From the NCBI GenBank assembly GCA_947463325.1, contig CANHQT010000001.1:62001-126000 (forward strand): DNA of 64,000 nucleotides. The letters run 5' to 3'. Shown here in pieces: positions 62,886-64,000 of the stretch. Both the position numbers and the translations under genes were made by a program. The number at the start of each line of letters is the position of its first letter. The stretch's first letter is position 1. This DNA is from Sphingomonadaceae bacterium. GTDB lineage: Bacteria; Pseudomonadota; Alphaproteobacteria; Sphingomonadales; Sphingomonadaceae. Below the pieces are notes generated by a model. It was not told where the DNA came from. It worked only from the letters and a program-made list of their open reading frames with translations, and did no database searches.

Positions 62886-63827
62886 ATGAACGGAGACCGG
62901 CCCGACCAATCGGCTGCTGCTCCACGCGCAAAGCGCCCTGCAGGGCTCGGGCGGGGCCTTTCGGCTTTGCTCGGCGATATACAGGTCGACGCACCGGTCC
63001 ACAGCGCGCCGGGTACCCCCACCCGCAACGGCCTAGCCATGCTGCCGATTGCCGAGGTCCACCCGCATCCTGATCAGCCACGTCGCCATTTTGATGAAAA
63101 TGCGCTCGCCGAGCTTGCTGATTCAATCGCGGCGCGGGGACTGGTTCAGCCTATCCTCGTCCGCCCCGCTCCCGACGGTAATGGCTGGCAACTGGTCGCT
63201 GGTGAGCGGCGCTGGCGCGCTTCTCAGCGGGCCGGATTGCACCAGATTCCGGCGATCGTGCGGGACCTTGATGACAGCGATACCTTCACCATTGCGCTCA
63301 TCGAGAATATCCAGCGTCAGGATCTGACGGCCATCGAAGAAGCGCAGGCTTATGCCCGAATGCGCGATCAACTGGGCCATGGCCAGGATGCCATTGCGCA
63401 GATGACAGGCAAGTCGCGCAGTCATATCGCCAATATCTTGCGCCTGCTCGACCTTCCGGAAAGCATCCGTGAGCTGGTGTCCACTGGCCAGATCGGTATG
63501 GGGCATGCGCGAGCGCTGATCGGTTATCCCGATGCGGAGGCATTGGCTCGTACGATTGTCTCCAAGGGGCTTTCGGTGCGTAAGGTTGAGGCGCTGGTCC
63601 GCGCAGCGCGCAATGCCAGCGCAAGTGCGGCCAGATCAGCTGCGCGCCCCGCCGCGCCCTCGCCGGATGCTGACATTGCTGCGCTCGAGCGGCATCTTTC
63701 AGACCTTTTGGGGGTGGCCGTGCGAATCGTTCATCAGACCGATCATCGCGGTAGCCTAACGCTTGATTATAGCAGCCTCGAACAGCTGGACATGTTGTGC
63801 CAGCGCCTCACAGGCGAGCAGTTCTGA
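62886..63827 (+). CDS. parB: chromosome partitioning CTPase ParB
   Basis: 313-residue parS-binding sliding clamp. N-terminal RPAGLGRGLSALLGD contacts ParA; HPHPDQPRRHFDE and GERRWRASQRAGL form the CTP-binding ParB/Srx part; the HTH is QDAIAQMTGKSRSHIANILRLL. The C-terminal dimerisation domain follows an Ala-rich linker. At least three parS sites lie within 3.4 kb upstream. Confidence 0.96.
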   Translation: MNGDRPDQSAAAPRAKRPAGLGRGLSALLGDIQVDAPVHSAPGTPTRNGLAMLPIAEVHPHPDQPRRHFDENALAELADSIAARGLVQPILVRPAPDGNGWQLVAGERRWRASQRAGLHQIPAIVRDLDDSDTFTIALIENIQRQDLTAIEEAQAYARMRDQLGHGQDAIAQMTGKSRSHIANILRLLDLPESIRELVSTGQIGMGHARALIGYPDAEALARTIVSKGLSVRKVEALVRAARNASASAARSAARPAAPSPDADIAALERHLSDLLGVAVRIVHQTDHRGSLTLDYSSLEQLDMLCQRLTGEQF

Positions 63828-63829
63828 AC

Positions 63830-63879
63830 TTAACTATCTGTTTAAACGTCTAAAAATTTCCTAACGCTCCGGTAACCAT
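63830..63879 (+). promoter_or_regulatory. possible CtrA-regulated promoter region
   Basis: After parB, TTAACTATCTGTTTAA and CTAACGCTCCGGTAACCAT (CTAA-N7-GTAACCAT, 63861-63879) resemble CtrA boxes TTAA-N7-TTAA, with one spacing or first-base deviation each. They precede the truncated gene at the window edge. Tentative. Confidence 0.3.
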
Positions 63880-63983
63880 AGCGGGCAGCGAATCCTGAAC
63901 CTGTCACCATTTATACCGGCATGGCTCGCCGGCTGTCCGGATGGGCGGACAGAGTAACGGGTAATCAAGGGACCACATTCACA

Positions 63984-64000
63984 TGAGCAAGTTCATGCAT
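63984..64000 (+). CDS. start of a gene cut by the window edge
   Basis: ATGAGCAAGTTCATGCAT encodes MSKFMH and is then cut. A short Flp-type pilin start (MSKF...) would fit the residues and the CtrA-like boxes upstream, but six codons are not enough to name it. Confidence 0.35.

Overview
The window is GC-rich, densely packed chromosomal DNA from an alphaproteobacterium, most likely a sphingomonad (Sphingomonadales; genus not resolvable by eye). The lineage is suggested by MipZ, DivK, ParA/ParB with parS sites, small alphaproteobacterial families (DUF3572, DUF3576, DUF1491, DUF6489, MmcB), TonB-receptor style and a type III polyketide synthase operon. I see no transposases, integrases, phage genes, CRISPR arrays, tRNAs or rRNAs, and no gene-free stretch exceeds 300 bases.

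Layout. 1-9.4 kb: Xaa-Pro aminopeptidase (cut by the window edge), a thioesterase, a candidate anti-Shine-Dalgarno small RNA, mipZ-manB, panC, a short-operon of RidA/HAD/DUF3572 genes, divK and rpmG. 9.5-11.4 kb: two small membrane proteins, the second a GDT1/UPF0016 transporter behind a yybP-ykoY (Mn2+) riboswitch. 11.4-26.6 kb: a DNA ligase-associated repair set (ATP ligase, MBL exonuclease, Lhr-type helicase, PdeM phosphoesterase) interrupted by a cold-shock gene, RNase D, lptC-lptA-lptB-rpoN and a cyclophilin. 26.7-36.5 kb: a TonB-dependent receptor, YggS, a ThiE-like gene, leuS-lptE-holA. 37-40 kb: a three-gene operon of type III PKS, methyltransferase and flavoprotein. 40-46.2 kb: msrB, a class A PBP, SCO, ankyrin, MmcB and cell-wall hydrolase genes.

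46.4-64 kb is the replication-origin neighbourhood. The overlapping leftward operon ppsR-maf-aroE-coaE-dnaQ faces rightward hemE-hemJ-rho; the roughly 270-bp gap between ppsR and hemE carries a cluster of DnaA-box-like sites. This is the gene context of the Caulobacter origin (hemE / RP001), so I infer that oriC lies here. Nearly all genes for several kb on either side point away from this gap. Seven to ten kb to its right lie mnmE-mnmG-rsmG-parA-parB with three 16-bp parS-like palindromes. ParA, ParB, MipZ and DivK, which together position origin, septum and cell-cycle signalling in alphaproteobacteria, are thus all within 64 kb. The window ends six codons into a gene after parB.
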